Origin: Panicum virgatum
Taxonomy: Eukaryota; Streptophyta; Magnoliopsida; Poales; Poaceae
NCBI RefSeq assembly: GCF_016808335.1
Contig: NC_053149.1
Coordinates: 18,634,733-18,698,732 of the forward strand
Reading direction: 5' to 3'
Length of the DNA stretch: 64,000 bases
In this document: piece after piece, positions 12,119 to 22,563 of the stretch
Position numbering within the stretch: position 1 is the stretch's first letter
Layout: each line of letters begins with the position of its first letter
Translations under genes and position numbers: made by a program
Notes under the pieces: model-generated
Told to the model about the DNA's origin: nothing
What the model saw: the letters and a program-made list of their open reading frames with translations, nothing else
Databases searched by the model: none

Positions 12119-13223
12119 TGAGTTGCGTAGACTGACGGATGGACGTGTTTGCCCCCGCATGCTGGAGGGGCTGTGTGGGCCACGTGGTGTGACGTGGCAA
12201 GTGTCGTGGGCCACTTTCCATCGTTGCGCCCCCAACGCCGTGCACGGCTGCTAGACACGCCACGCACGCCGGGCACCTGTGTGGCACAAACGAAGAGAAC
12301 GCGGCCCGGATTTATTCCCCCTACATTTCCTGCTCAAGGTGGGTAGCAAACGTTATTTGTGAACGTGTCAGTATCGCGTTGTTTTGGAGAAGAAAAATGT
12401 GAGCGTGCCACTTCAAGTATAGTCGTTTTCATAGCCTATCGTGGAGGGGAGGGACACTTCAAGTATAGTTATTTATCATCGAATAATCCGTGAGCAATAC
12501 GTAATATTTGTGCCTTCAATGCAGGTTGCTCCTCAATAATACTTTATTTTTTTCACCTAGCAACAAATAACGACTTTTGTTGTGCGGATGTTATTTTCTT
12601 ATTGGTACTGGGTTGTAAGTTGTTTCGCTTTTAAAACATGCTCGGCAGGAGTTCTTGGCGGTTGCTTTTCGAAAGAAAACAAATCATAACTCATATGTTA
12701 TGTTTAGTTCTAGGTAATCAAAACAAAGCCTAAAGACACAGTTCACTTTTCCCTAACAAGCTCGTCCGCCAGAAAAAGCAACCGACGAGGCCATCCAGAG
12801 CCATGCCATTGGGCGACGGCGGCATCTCGATGGGGGTCGCTATGGAGATCATGGTCACTGCGGTAGGGATGAACAGATTTGATAAGCAACAGATGATTCA
12901 AACATTAAGTTTCTAAGTAGATAAGAGATGTGATGGATCGGTGTTGCACGAAAATGTTGCAAGATTAGAGCGGGAACAAATAAAAAGATTGAGGTTTAGC
13001 TTTCTAGCATTCTTGCTTTGTTTTCTAATTTTCTCTTGTTTTATACAATTCCTCGTTTGAGGTTTAACGTCTAAGAATTCTTGTAACGTTTTGTTTGTAT
13101 ATATCAACCTTGTGGATATAGAGCCAGGGTTAATCCTATATCTAAAAGTCATGAGCCACACCAATTCAAACGGACTAGTCCGACTAACCAAACATCCTAT
13201 AATTTTCTTTTGGAAGAAGTCCA
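12119..13223. other. Intergenic stretch, nothing recognised
   Basis: AT-rich intergenic DNA with a GC-richer part at 12120-12320. The phrase 'cacttcaagtatagt' occurs twice near 12410 and 12460. No protein-coding frame or RNA gene could be supported. Confidence 0.5.
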
Positions 13224-13915
13224 TATTACTCTCCTCGAGTATCGTCAAAGTCCGAATAATCCCTAAACTATTTCTTAGTTCAGTTTACCCTCTAAACTAT
13301 GTCATTTGATTCAATTTACCCTCTAATAAGACTAATCTTTTTAATTTATCTATGAAATTTTGAGTTAAAATTTTGCAATATGGTAGGGGCATAATAACAC
13401 ATTCTAGAAAAGTATGTCAAGAATTTTTCATCATTATTTTAATCAGATTTAATAATTAATATTTATGAAACAAAACTATAGAAAAACAATGATGAAAAAT
13501 TTATAATATATCTTTTTGACCTACATTGTGATGCCCACTACAACCTTACAAAATATTAAATTAAGATCCAATTGTATGTAGAGTAATAAAAAATAAATTA
13601 TATTAGGAGGTAAACTGAACCAAATGATATAGTTTAGGGTAAAAAATTCAACTAAAAAGTAGTTAAGGGAGTTATCCGGACTTTAGCCATACTTGAGAGG
13701 AATAATTTGGATTATTTTGTCTTTTTATCTTCTCCCATGATTCGAGAATTATAAATTCCAACAGTACAGACGTTAATCCTTACATAGACTAGTTTTGGGA
13801 TAAAATTCAACTAAAAGAAAGTTAAGGAAGTTATTCGTACTTCAGCCATATTTGAGGGGAGTAATTTAGATATTTTCCTTTTATCTTCTCCCATGATCCG
13901 ACAATTATAAACTCC
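13224..13915. mobile_element. Inverted-repeat MITE with a duplicated right end
   Basis: The left end (from about 13224) and the segment ending near 13712 are inverted copies over about 90 bases, sharing an AAAGTCCG core and a pyrimidine-rich 'taccctctaaacta' phrase. The right-end sequence is then repeated in direct orientation at about 13801-13915 ('atcttctcccatgat' occurs in both). The superfamily is uncertain because no clear target duplication could be fixed. Confidence 0.55.
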
Positions 13916-13927
13916 AAGCTATCTTTT

Positions 13928-14231
13928 TTTTTATATAAAACACAGTACGGACGTTAATGCTTACATACAAGTACATACACTCATACATATAAAAACACAT
14001 ATGCAACTCTATCTCTATGAGCACTTCCGAGATATTGACCATGCTGATTCTCAATATTGATGAAGTCACCACAAGCGTCTTGCTATTGACTTGTCTTCTT
14101 TCAGTGAAAAAATAGTGCCGGTTAAATCTAGAAATAAATCCAGAAAATACGAACACCAGTGCTGAGTGAAGGACTCGAATATGGATAGACATATTCCAAA
14201 GAACATTACCAACTGAGCTACACTCAGCTCG
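13928..14231 (-). mobile_element. tRNA-derived SINE
   Basis: Read on the minus strand, the head has an RNA polymerase III box A (TAGCTCAGTTGG, rc of 14210-14221) followed by a degenerate box B (ATTCGAGTCC). The other end runs into a short A-rich tail (T-run on the plus strand). Flanking 13-bp direct repeats, 'caagctatctttt' at 13915-13927 and 'caagctgtctttt' at 14232-14244, differ at one base and look like the target-site duplication. Length (304 bp) and layout fit grass SINEs. Confidence 0.82.
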
Positions 14232-14244
14232 CAAGCTGTCTTTT

Positions 14245-15620
14245 AAGCTCGCTGACATTTGAAAATAAGTTTTTTTTTTAAAAAACTACATTAGAAAATA
14301 AGCTCACTTGACAAAAAAACAACTGGCAAAGTTGGTAAACTTGCTGTTTCACCTAAGTTTTCCTCGTACTTTTTCTAAAACATGATCCATTTCAAATCGA
14401 GTGTACCAACGGCTAGCTCATGACGGGGCGAGTCGTGGAACCGGCTGGTCCCGGTGAAGGTAAACGGACATTGGCCCACGGTCGGCAAGGCTATTACGGT
14501 CACGAAGGCAAATATTAAACAGAGATTTCGAATTTCCGTTCGTCCTTTTTAAACCAGCCTGAGAGCGAGGAGGTGGAGCCAGGACGAGGCAAGTTGAGAA
14601 GCAAAAGACAAACTTAATTTTAAGCGCTCGATTACGATGTTATGTTAATGACCTGGACGGGTGGGATTTTGCGGGGGATCGGGTGGAGGCGTGCACGAAT
14701 ATGCGGGATTTGGTGCCGAGATCACTCCTTGCAAGATACCACGACCTGACGCAAGTTGCTTGGCTGCGCCTCCCCCCGCAAATGATTGGCGCACCTACCG
14801 CTGGATCAGGGGATCGTGCTTGGCTTGTTTTTACGTGATGAGGGAGGATGAGGAATGTCGGTGTCCTGCACCGGAACTAATTTCTTACCGACGGGTTTTT
14901 TGCTTGAAGAGCTGTGGTTGGCAGGTACTTCCTCGAGAAAGGACAATCCTGTCTTTGTTAATTTTTTTTAAACCGTGTTGTAATAATATTATGCATCTGG
15001 ACATCATTTTGTATCTAAAAAATTAAAACGATCGAACCAGCTCAGCAATAAGGCCCAGTCGCTAGAGTACCAAGCCCACCAAGCAAGGAAGGGAAGGTCA
15101 AAGTTTGAAACTACATTTATGCTTGAGAGTCGAGATTGGTGATGAGCTTATGGTCATGTTTGTTTCCGCTTTTCTGAACCTCGCTTTTCTGAAAATCAAG
15201 ATTCTGAGATAAACTAGCTGTCTGGAGAATCGGCTGTCTGAATAAGTTAGGTGTTTGACAATTCTGATTATTTTGAGCTGATTCTCTGAGTTGAGTGGTA
15301 AAATATCTAAAATACCCCTAGATTGATGATATCTTATTTTTTTTCTGAATACAAGCGGAATTCAATAATTCTTATGTTTTTTTCGAGTATCTTGACTATA
15401 TAATTATATTACAATTTGATCAAATATAGACTAATATTACAAATATACTAAAAGACATACCACCATAAACGATGTATAGAAGTAGATCACGAACAAGAGC
15501 TTCTGCAGTACGCACAATAGCTGTTTTGCTTGCTTTGCTTTCTTCTTCACTAGCTAGCTAATCGATCGATCACTAGTAGTACCAAATAAAGTAACGTCTA
15601 CCCCGGCAAACACTGTAACA
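14245..15620. other. Intergenic stretch, no gene recognised
   Basis: A 121-codon open frame at 14661-15026 (+) has no recognisable domain and no support as a gene. Near 15150-15310 is a segment beginning 'ggtcatgtttgtttccgc' that looks like one end of a MITE, but no matching opposite end was found. Confidence 0.45.
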
Positions 15621-15721
15621 CTACGTGGCCAAGAAATGAGGAAGCCAGGACACCAAGCAAATAAGCCATTTATTTACAGGGAGGCGTACACAAGAGCTAT
15701 TTATAGGCACTAAAACTTTAC

Positions 15722-15846
15722 ATAGCGCTGTACTTTTCTATCATACCAAATCAGCACCAGCCACCAGCCACCAGCCACCACCCAACTAGCAGTACTTTTC
15801 TCTCGTAATAAATCAGCAATAACTACCGGCTACAGTCAAGCGAACA
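15722..15846. mobile_element. Decayed copy of a small 'tgttc...gaaca'-type MITE
   Basis: Contains 'aaatcagcaccagccaccag', 'gtacttttctctcgtaataa' and a right side '...gcgaac', similar to the better-preserved member at 39708-39855. Ends are degraded. Confidence 0.45.
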
Positions 15847-16205
15847 TAAATAATTGTGTTGCACCGGAAGCACCAAAGGTCGCCCATATGAAATGTTGGA
15901 TGAAACTCCCTGCTGCCCAGCTGCCCCTACAGCAAGATGTTTGCGAGTCGCAACAAGCAGCCTCACTCTCCACGGCCGCCGCTTGCTGTGCCTGATATGC
16001 CTGGCAGCAAGGTGCGCAGATCCTTGACGACCATGCTCATGCTGGGCCGGGACTTCGGCTCGTATTGCACACAGCGGCACGCAATGTCAGCCATCTGCTT
16101 ACCAAAACAGAGATTAGTACTTTAGTACTGTTATTTAGAAGTTAGAACAAGATACAGCATGATTCTCTCTGTAGCTCTCTGTGCGACAATGAAGAACCAA
16201 AGTAT

Positions 16206-16480
16206 TGGAGCACGGTCTTTTTTTTTCTCTCAAATACGCAGGAGAGCATCAGGAGAGCATCGCATCTTTGTATTAAACAGGAGAAAAAGTTTTACAAGAG
16301 ATTACAAACAGCGTGGAGCAGCCGAGTGCTCTCGCTTACCAATCCGAGCCGCAGCACATAATGATCATACATAAACCCCTAGGCTAGCTCCTTAACCTAT
16401 TACTCGCGAAACGATACGACCGAGCACGGTCAGAGAAGCATCTATAGAAACATTATACCCAAGCTTAAAAGCCTGGTTCT
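16206..16480 (-). mobile_element. LINE-like 3'-end remnant
   Basis: A T-run followed by 'ctctcaaatacgcaggagagc' and 'tttgtattaaacagg' resembles the 3' ends of grass L1-type LINEs in antisense. The same remnant is in the other duplication copy (from about 30098), so it predates the duplication. An 'aggagagcatc' phrase is doubled here at 16242-16262. Confidence 0.5.
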
Positions 16481-16698
16481 GCCGAGCCCAGAATGGACTT
16501 CAAGAGAGGAGCCGAGTATGAGAAGGTCCTAATTGATACAAATCAGCAGGATATCTGTCTGTTATATTAGAAAGGAGAAGGTGGTCTTGATGGGCAAGGC
16601 AGGCAGCACGAGCCAAAGCCCCAGCAACAACTGCAGCCAAGCCGCAACAACAACAATCGATACATCAAAAGCGAGAGGAGAGGAAAATTAGCGACGAT

Positions 16699-16803
16699 TG
16701 TTTGGGAATTAATTTCCTTGTATTCCTCCAAATCCTAGAGGGTGGGTAATAAAGTAGCCTTTACATGGGGCATCTAGATGGGCCTAAACCATACACACCA
16801 ACA
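16699..16803 (-). repeat. 3' LTR of the Copia element (105 bp)
   Basis: About 95% identical to the other LTR over the shared 92 bases. A 13-base extra segment containing 'gcatctagatggg' accounts for the length difference. Confidence 0.88.
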
Positions 16804-16894
16804 CCCCCCGACAGTCTGAACTACCGGCGCAGCGGAGTTCAAGACTGGAAAACAAAGAAAGCACACACAGGGACAACACCCCCCGCAGCCACAA

Positions 16895-17146
16895 CTAGCC
16901 ACCTGCTACATTGAGGCTGGAGCGAAACTCCGAGAAAATCGAGGAGGGGAGACCTTTGGTGAAGATGTCGGCAAACTGAGAGGTGGCCGGGACATAGAGT
17001 ACCCGAACATGACGAACGAAGTGCAAGTCGGTCTCTACATGCTTCGTCTGCTGATGCTGAACGGGGTTGGTGGAGAGGTATACGGCGCTGACGTTGTCAC
17101 AGTAGACGAGCGTGCTCTTGGCGAGCGGGCTATGGAACTCCGCCAA
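16895..17146 (-). pseudogene. Copia RNase H, C-terminal part
   Basis: Encodes the Copia RNase H end with 'LVYCDNVSAVYLS', 'KHVETDLHFVR' and 'FADIFTKGLP', typical of the polyprotein terminus. The rest of the domain lies to the right (to about 17310) and is broken by stop codons, e.g. TGA replacing an expected Trp before 'LRQF'. Confidence 0.88.
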
Positions 17147-17307
17147 AAACTGTCGAAGTCAGGACGCCTCCGCTACGCCGTTAGCGACAGCACGGTACTC
17201 AGCCTCGGCACTGGAGCGGGAGACAACCGGCTGCCGCTTGGACGACCAGAAGACAAGGTTGCCGCCCAGGAAGACAGCATAGCCGAAGTGGAGCGGCGAG
17301 TGTCCGG

Positions 17308-17898
17308 TCATCCAGCCCAGTCAGCGTCGGTGTAGACAACCAGCTCAGCAGACGGAGACCAGTGAAGAACCAGGCCGAAGTCAACAGTGTCACGGACGTA
17401 GCGGAGTAGACGCTTCAGCGCAGCAAGGTGTGACTCCCGGGGATCATACATATGAAGGCAGATCTGCTGAACGGCATATGTGAGGTCCGGCCTAGTGAAA
17501 GTGAGGTACTGCAAGGCTCCAGCAAGACTCCGGTAGGCTGTAGGATCAGCCACGGGATCACCTAGAGCAGCAGACAGCTTCGCCTGAGTGTCGACAGGAG
17601 TGGAGCATGGCTTGCAATCAGTCATCCCAGCCCGCTCCAGAATATCAAGTGCATACTGCCGTTGGTGAAGGAGAAGGCCAGACGGGCGAGGCTCAACAGT
17701 AACACCCAAGAAGTGATGGAGCTGACCAAAATCCTTCATAGCAAACTCCTGCTGCAGAGAGGAGATGATGCGCTGAAGCAGCAGCTGACTAGAGGCTGTG
17801 AGCACAATGTCATCGACATAGAGCAATAAGTAGACTGTCGCATCCCCATGGCGGTAGATGAACAGAGAAGTGTCAGACTTGGCCTCGGTGAACCCCAA
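17308..17898 (-). pseudogene. Copia reverse transcriptase, C-terminal part
   Basis: Carries the catalytic 'YVDDIVL' motif and 'MKDFGQLHHFLGV', then enters RNase H ('[10 protein letters not shown]') where a TGA ends the frame. Its N-terminal continuation is separated by the MITE at 17900-18046. Confidence 0.92.
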
Positions 17899-17899
17899 T

Positions 17900-18046
17900 C
17901 ACTCTGTTCACTGGGCTGGAGCTGGTGGCTGGAGTGGCGTGAGAGAAAAATACCGTTGGCTGCCTGCTGGCTGGAAGCTGGTGCTGGAGCGGTGTGAGAG
18001 GAAAACACTATTGGGCTGGAAGCTGCTGGAGCTGCCGAACAGAGTG
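17900..18046. mobile_element. 147-bp MITE inserted in the Copia RT
   Basis: Terminal inverted repeats CACTCTGTTC / GAACAGAGTG, flanked by AAT on both sides (17897-17899, 18047-18049). Removing the element plus one AAT restores a continuous RT reading frame. The insertion of 150 bases keeps phase but adds an in-frame TGA. The same family occurs at 39708-39855. The 3-bp duplication and CACT start would fit a CACTA-type origin, but the family is too short to be sure. Confidence 0.8.
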
Positions 18047-18049
18047 AAT

Positions 18050-19815
18050 GTCAGCAAGAATGTGGCGAACCGAGAATACCAAACCCGAGGAGCCTGCTTC
18101 AGACCATATAGAGACTTGTTGAGCCGGCAGACCATGTCCGGACGACTGGAGTCCACAAATCCCGCTGGCTGAGAACAGTAGAATGTCTCTGATAGAGTGC
18201 CATGAAGAAATGCATTCTTCACATCCAGCTGGTGCATAGGCCAAGAACGAGAGAGAGCGAGCGAGAGGACCGTGCGCACTGTAGCAGGCTTCACCACTAG
18301 ACTAAAGGTCTCATCATAGTCCACACCAGGCCGCTGCGTGAAACCTCGGAGAACCCAGCGAGTCTTGTAGCGATCCAGTGTGCCATCAACCCGACGCTTA
18401 TGCGTCCAGATCCACTTGCCAGTGACCACATTGCAACTAGACGGACGCAGCACGAAGTCCCACGTCTGGTTGGCAAGGAGAGCGGAGTACTCCTCTTCCA
18501 TCGCGCGACGCCAGTGAGGATCCGCCAGGGCGTTGCGGATAGAGGAGGGTACCGGAGAGATCCGCGGCTCTCCCTCGGTGGCGGAGAGAGTCGCGGACTG
18601 AGAAGCCATCTGCCGAGTCACCATGGGATGAATATGACTAGGGTCCCGATGGATGACGGGCGGGTGGTACACCTCCGGCTCGACACAAGAGCGTGACGGT
18701 GTAGGTGGCGGCGGCGACGGCACCGGTGGAGGTGGCGACGCTGGAGCCTCCGGAGCCGGAGGCGGCGCCGGTGCCGGCACCGAACGACGTCGGTACATCT
18801 GCACCGGCTGAGCGTAGCGCGCAGGTGCAGGAGAAGGCACCGGGGCCGCGCGTGGCGCAGCAAGAGACACCAGGGCCGCGCGTGGTGCGACAGGAGACAC
18901 CGGAGCCACGCGTGGCGCGACAGAAGGTACTGGGGCCTCGCGAGGCGCAGCCGGTATCACCGGAGGCGGTGCCGGTGTACTGGAAAGACCTGCAGGGAAA
19001 GGACAGATAGACAAAGGTGGCTGAACCACCGGGTCAGACGAAAATAGGGACTCCAACTCGGGGTCAGGTGAAGGTGCAGAGGAGGTGGAGTAAGGGAAAT
19101 CCGACTCATCAAACACAACGTGTCGGAAGATAAGGATCCGGCAAGAGGAGAGGTCAAAACATCGGTACCCCTTGTGGCCAGGGGAGTAACCAAGAAACAC
19201 ACAACGAGTCGAGAGGGGTGCCAACTTGTGAGGAGCAGTGACGGAGATGTTAGGATAACATGCACACCCGAAGACACGAAGGTGGTCGTTGCTGGGAGGG
19301 GTACCGAAAAGAGCGTGGTGAGGAGTGGGAGCAGGAGAAGCTGTGGATGGAAGACGGTTGAGCAAGTAGGTGGCGGTATGGAGACTCTCAGCCCAGAAGC
19401 GGGGAGGCAGGGAGGTCTGGATCAGAAGGGAGCGCATGACGTTGTTCGTCGTGCGAATTATCCGCTCAGCCTTGCCGTTCTGAGGAGAGGTATACGGACA
19501 AGACATGCGCACCTGAACACCCCGAGAGAGGAAGAAAGAACGGGAGGTAGAGTTGTCGAACTCACGCCCATTGTCACACTGGACGGCCTTAATGGTGAGG
19601 CCGAACTGAGTGGACACCCAGGCAAAGAAGTGGAGGAGGGTGGGAAAGGTCTCAGACTTGATGCGCAAAGAAAAAGTCCAAGAGTAATGAGAGAAATCAT
19701 CAACCACCACCGGATAGTATTTATAACCAGAAATGCTGGGTACAGGAGAAGTCCACAGATCACAGTGAACAAGATCAAAAGCATGTGTCGCATGCGAAGA
19801 AGAAGAAAAAAAGGA
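18050..19815 (-). pseudogene. Copia integrase and N-terminal reverse transcriptase
   Basis: Integrase core with all three acidic residues: 'VHCDLW' (upstream of the longest frame), 'CDNGREF' and 'SPQNGKAE'. Then the 'GCACYPN...FLGYSPGHKGYRCF' C-terminal region, a proline-rich linker, and RT with 'NQTWDFV', 'WIWTHKRR' and 'QLDVKNAFLHG'. The frame ends where the MITE interrupts it. Upstream, a T-run near 19815 has lost one base, separating it from the protease frame. Confidence 0.92.
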
Positions 19816-20387
19816 AGTCTAACATGACGACCAAACTGGCACACATGACAAAGGTGCTCAGCAGGAGCCCTAGTACAAGAAACATCAGTACTACGACTAA
19901 GTCGAGCCAAAACATTGCGGTCGGGGTGACCAAGCCGGCGGTGCCAGGTGGTGGATGACGACGTCATGGCAAAGGCAACAGACGAAGAGGAAGTCGAAGG
20001 CGAAGCAGCGGAAGCAGGAAGACGAAGGGTGTAAAGGGGCCCCGAGCTGTCATATCGGAGGAGCGGACGCCGGGAAGCCGAATCCTTCACAGTAAGACCA
20101 GATGAGTCAAATTTGATGGAACAAGAATTGTCAGCAGTAAACTGACGAATGGAAAGAAGATTATGAATCATCTGAGGAGCAACAAGAACATTATGAAGGT
20201 GGAAAGAACCAGGAGCAGAACCCACGGCGGTGACAGGAAGACAGGACCCGTCGCCAACCATGATGGAAGAAGGACAAGAGGGATGTGGGGGTCGGACAGA
20301 AGAGAGGATACCAGCATCTGGGGTGGTGTGGAAGGAGGCACCCGAGTCGGCGATCCACTCGATGCTGACCGGCGGTGTCAGCCCCAT
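19816..20387 (-). pseudogene. Copia protease and GAG-pre-integrase region
   Basis: Aspartic protease motif 'WIADSGASFH' near the start, followed by the pre-integrase zinc-binding segment 'TWHRRLGHPD...C..C'. Continues in frame until the deletion near 19815. Between this and gag (about 20390-20870) the sequence is degraded. Confidence 0.88.
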
Positions 20388-20872
20388 GGTGCTTAGCGCG
20401 GCCTAGTCCCACCCCCCAGGCCAGGTGGGTGGCTGGCTGGGCTGAGCGGGTGGAGTCCAGAGCGGCGCGAACAGGGGAGCAGCACCGGTGAACATGGCCA
20501 CCGGCTGCTATGGGTGAGAGCCCCCCTGACCGTGGAACGGCCACATCGAGATGCGCCCTGATCATGGGTTGCTGAAGGATGGCTAGAGCGTACCTCCAGA
20601 GGCAGGGGCAGGAGCGGGAGCTGGGCCCCTACCAGAGCCACCACCGGTACCAGCAGCACCAAAAGCAGGGCCACCAGTACCACCACGTCCCCCCGCCGAC
20701 GACATCCAGCACGGCCCCCCTGACCCCCGGTCTGCCCGGTGGGAGGAGCACCAAGGAGGGAGGTGGCTAGCGAGGCGGAGGAGGCCGGTAGAGCAGCCAC
20801 GAGCGCAATGGAGGACGAGGACGAACCGATCGCGGGACCCCTAGTGATCTCGAGAACAAGATCGTCCCGGAC

Positions 20873-22138
20873 CTACAGGAAGGAGGGGAAGGGCCTCTGG
20901 CGGGTGATCCATGTCCGTAGGTGGTCGTAGGTGGAGCTGAGACCCCGCAGGACATTGAGCACCAAGACCCGATCGGGCACCAGGCACCCGAGGTCGTGAA
21001 GAGCATCGGCCATGCCCTTCATCCTCCTGCAGAACTCACCAACGGAGAGGCCCCCCTGCTCGAAGGTGTGGAAGGTGGGATCGAGTTGGAGAGCGCGGCC
21101 GAGGAACTGCCCCTCGTGCGCCAGCCAGGCCTGTTGCACAGTACTGCCGTGAGTCCTGACAATGTCCTGTAGATCTAGGGAGATGGTCCCAAAGATCCTT
21201 GATCGGGCAATGCTGTCGAGGCACAGCCACACCACGTCCCGCACCTCGACCGGTGTGTCGAGGAGGACGTGGTCGTCGAGGGCGTAGCGGCAGAGGGCAA
21301 GGAGGACCTGGTCCCGCCAGCGCTCGTAGGAGAAGGACGTAGGGTCGAGGAGGACGGAGACCAAAACCTTGATGTTCTGGACGCCGGCGGCCTAGAGGTG
21401 AAGCTAGGCGACCATGGGGTCGGTCGGGTTGAGCCGGGTCGAGATCCCGAGGGCGGAGCCTAGTGGGAAGAAGAGGCGGCGTGCTCAGCGAAGGGGACGA
21501 CGAGCTGCTGGCCGGAGGAGAGGAGAACGTAGTGCACCACCTCGGTGACACGGCGAGCAAGGGTGTCGGCCGCGGAGCGCTCGCGGTCCCAGGCGATGGC
21601 AGCTGCGCAGACCCGCTCCTGAGTCGCCGCAGCCTCGGATTTGGCGGTGAGAAGGGCCGCGACGAGAGCAACGTCGCCCGAAGCAGCTCCGGCGACGAGG
21701 GGCGGCGTCCCGCGGAAGGCGGTAGAGGCGAACGACGCGTCCATGGGGTGCATACCCAGCCCGCGCCAGGGAGGAGGGGCGAAGGCCGCACCCCCCCGCG
21801 TCCGCGCCCACGGCTGCGGCAGCGGCGGCGTCGGCGGCGTCGGCGGCGGCGGCTGCGCCCCCACCCACCGCGCCCGCGCCCATGGCTGTTGCGGCGGCGG
21901 CGTCGGCCGTGCCCGCGCCCATGGCGGCGGCTGCTGCTGCTCCTGTGCCCGCGCCGCCGGCACCCAGGGTAGCCGGATTCACGCCAAGGGTGGCGGGATC
22001 GGCGGCGGCGGCGCCCGCCAGGCCCTCGCCCGGATCCGCGCCCAGGGCCGGCGGATTCGGCGCCTCCAGGGCCGGCGGCGGGTGGGGCGGGTCGGGGAGA
22101 GGCACCGCAGCGGCGAGGGCGGCGGCGGCGGCGGGCAC
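20873..22138 (-). pseudogene. Copia gag with a low-complexity N-terminus
   Basis: The 164-codon frame at 20873-21364 is a recognisable UBN2-type Copia gag ('SYERWRDQVLLAL', 'VLNVLRGLSSTYDHLR'). Upstream (to about 22138) is a very GC-rich Ala/Pro-rich stretch which probably formed the N-terminus; open frames there occur on both strands. Confidence 0.8.
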
Positions 22139-22297
22139 CCAGGGGGCGGCGGGCCAGGCGCACGGGACAGAGGAGGAGGGGCCGCCGGGTGTAGTGGAGA
22201 GGGGAGGGAAGGAGGAGAGGGGCGGCGCCGATGGCGGGTGGGGCCGGTGGCGGCGGCTAGAGGGAGGGAGGGAGAGGGAAGAGAAGGCTAGATACCA

Positions 22298-22389
22298 TGT
22301 TTAGGGATTAATTTTCTTGTATTCCTCCAAACCCTAGAGGGTGGGTAATATAGTAGCCTTTACATGGGCCTAAACCATACACACCAACA
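22298..22389 (-). repeat. 5' LTR of the Copia element (92 bp)
   Basis: Starts TGTTTAGGG and ends CACCAACA (plus strand). Immediately left, on the coding strand, begins the primer-binding site TGGTATC. Confidence 0.88.
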
Positions 22390-22563
22390 ACAATGAAGTA
22401 GAATGCTCAGGACGGAGAGGAGAGGTCTCTTATCCTCGGATTTCCTCCAATAAACAGAGAGGAGAGGTCTTGAGTAAACACACAACTTAAAAAGCGAGAT
22501 AGAGTCTTGGTGCCTCCTCAATCTACACTATATCGAATGCACTAAGATTTATGTGTATGTTAT

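Larger units (their letters stand above)
16699..22389 (-). mobile_element. Ty1/Copia retrotransposon with very short LTRs
   Basis: LTRs at 16699-16803 and 22298-22389 begin TG and end CA. Flanks ACGAT (16694-16698) and ACAAT (22390-22394) are a 5-bp target duplication with one change; the uninterrupted paralogous site near 30980 reads 'gacgatgaagtag'. Next to the right LTR, on the coding strand, is TGGTATCTAGCC, a near match to the initiator-tRNA primer site. A purine tract (CGGGGGG) abuts the left LTR. Order gag-protease-integrase-RT-RNase H identifies Copia. The coding region has a 1-base deletion near 19815, nonsense codons near 17320 and 17160, and a MITE in RT, so it is inactive. Confidence 0.93.

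Noticed and set aside
14661..15026. 121-codon plus-strand frame
   Set aside because: No domain, no neighbouring exon, no support as a gene.
15150..15310. Complete MITE
   Set aside because: The start resembles a grass MITE end, but no matching inverted end or target duplication was found.
18705..22304. Long plus-strand frames (up to 235 codons)
   Set aside because: Antisense shadows of the Copia gag and integrase caused by high GC content.
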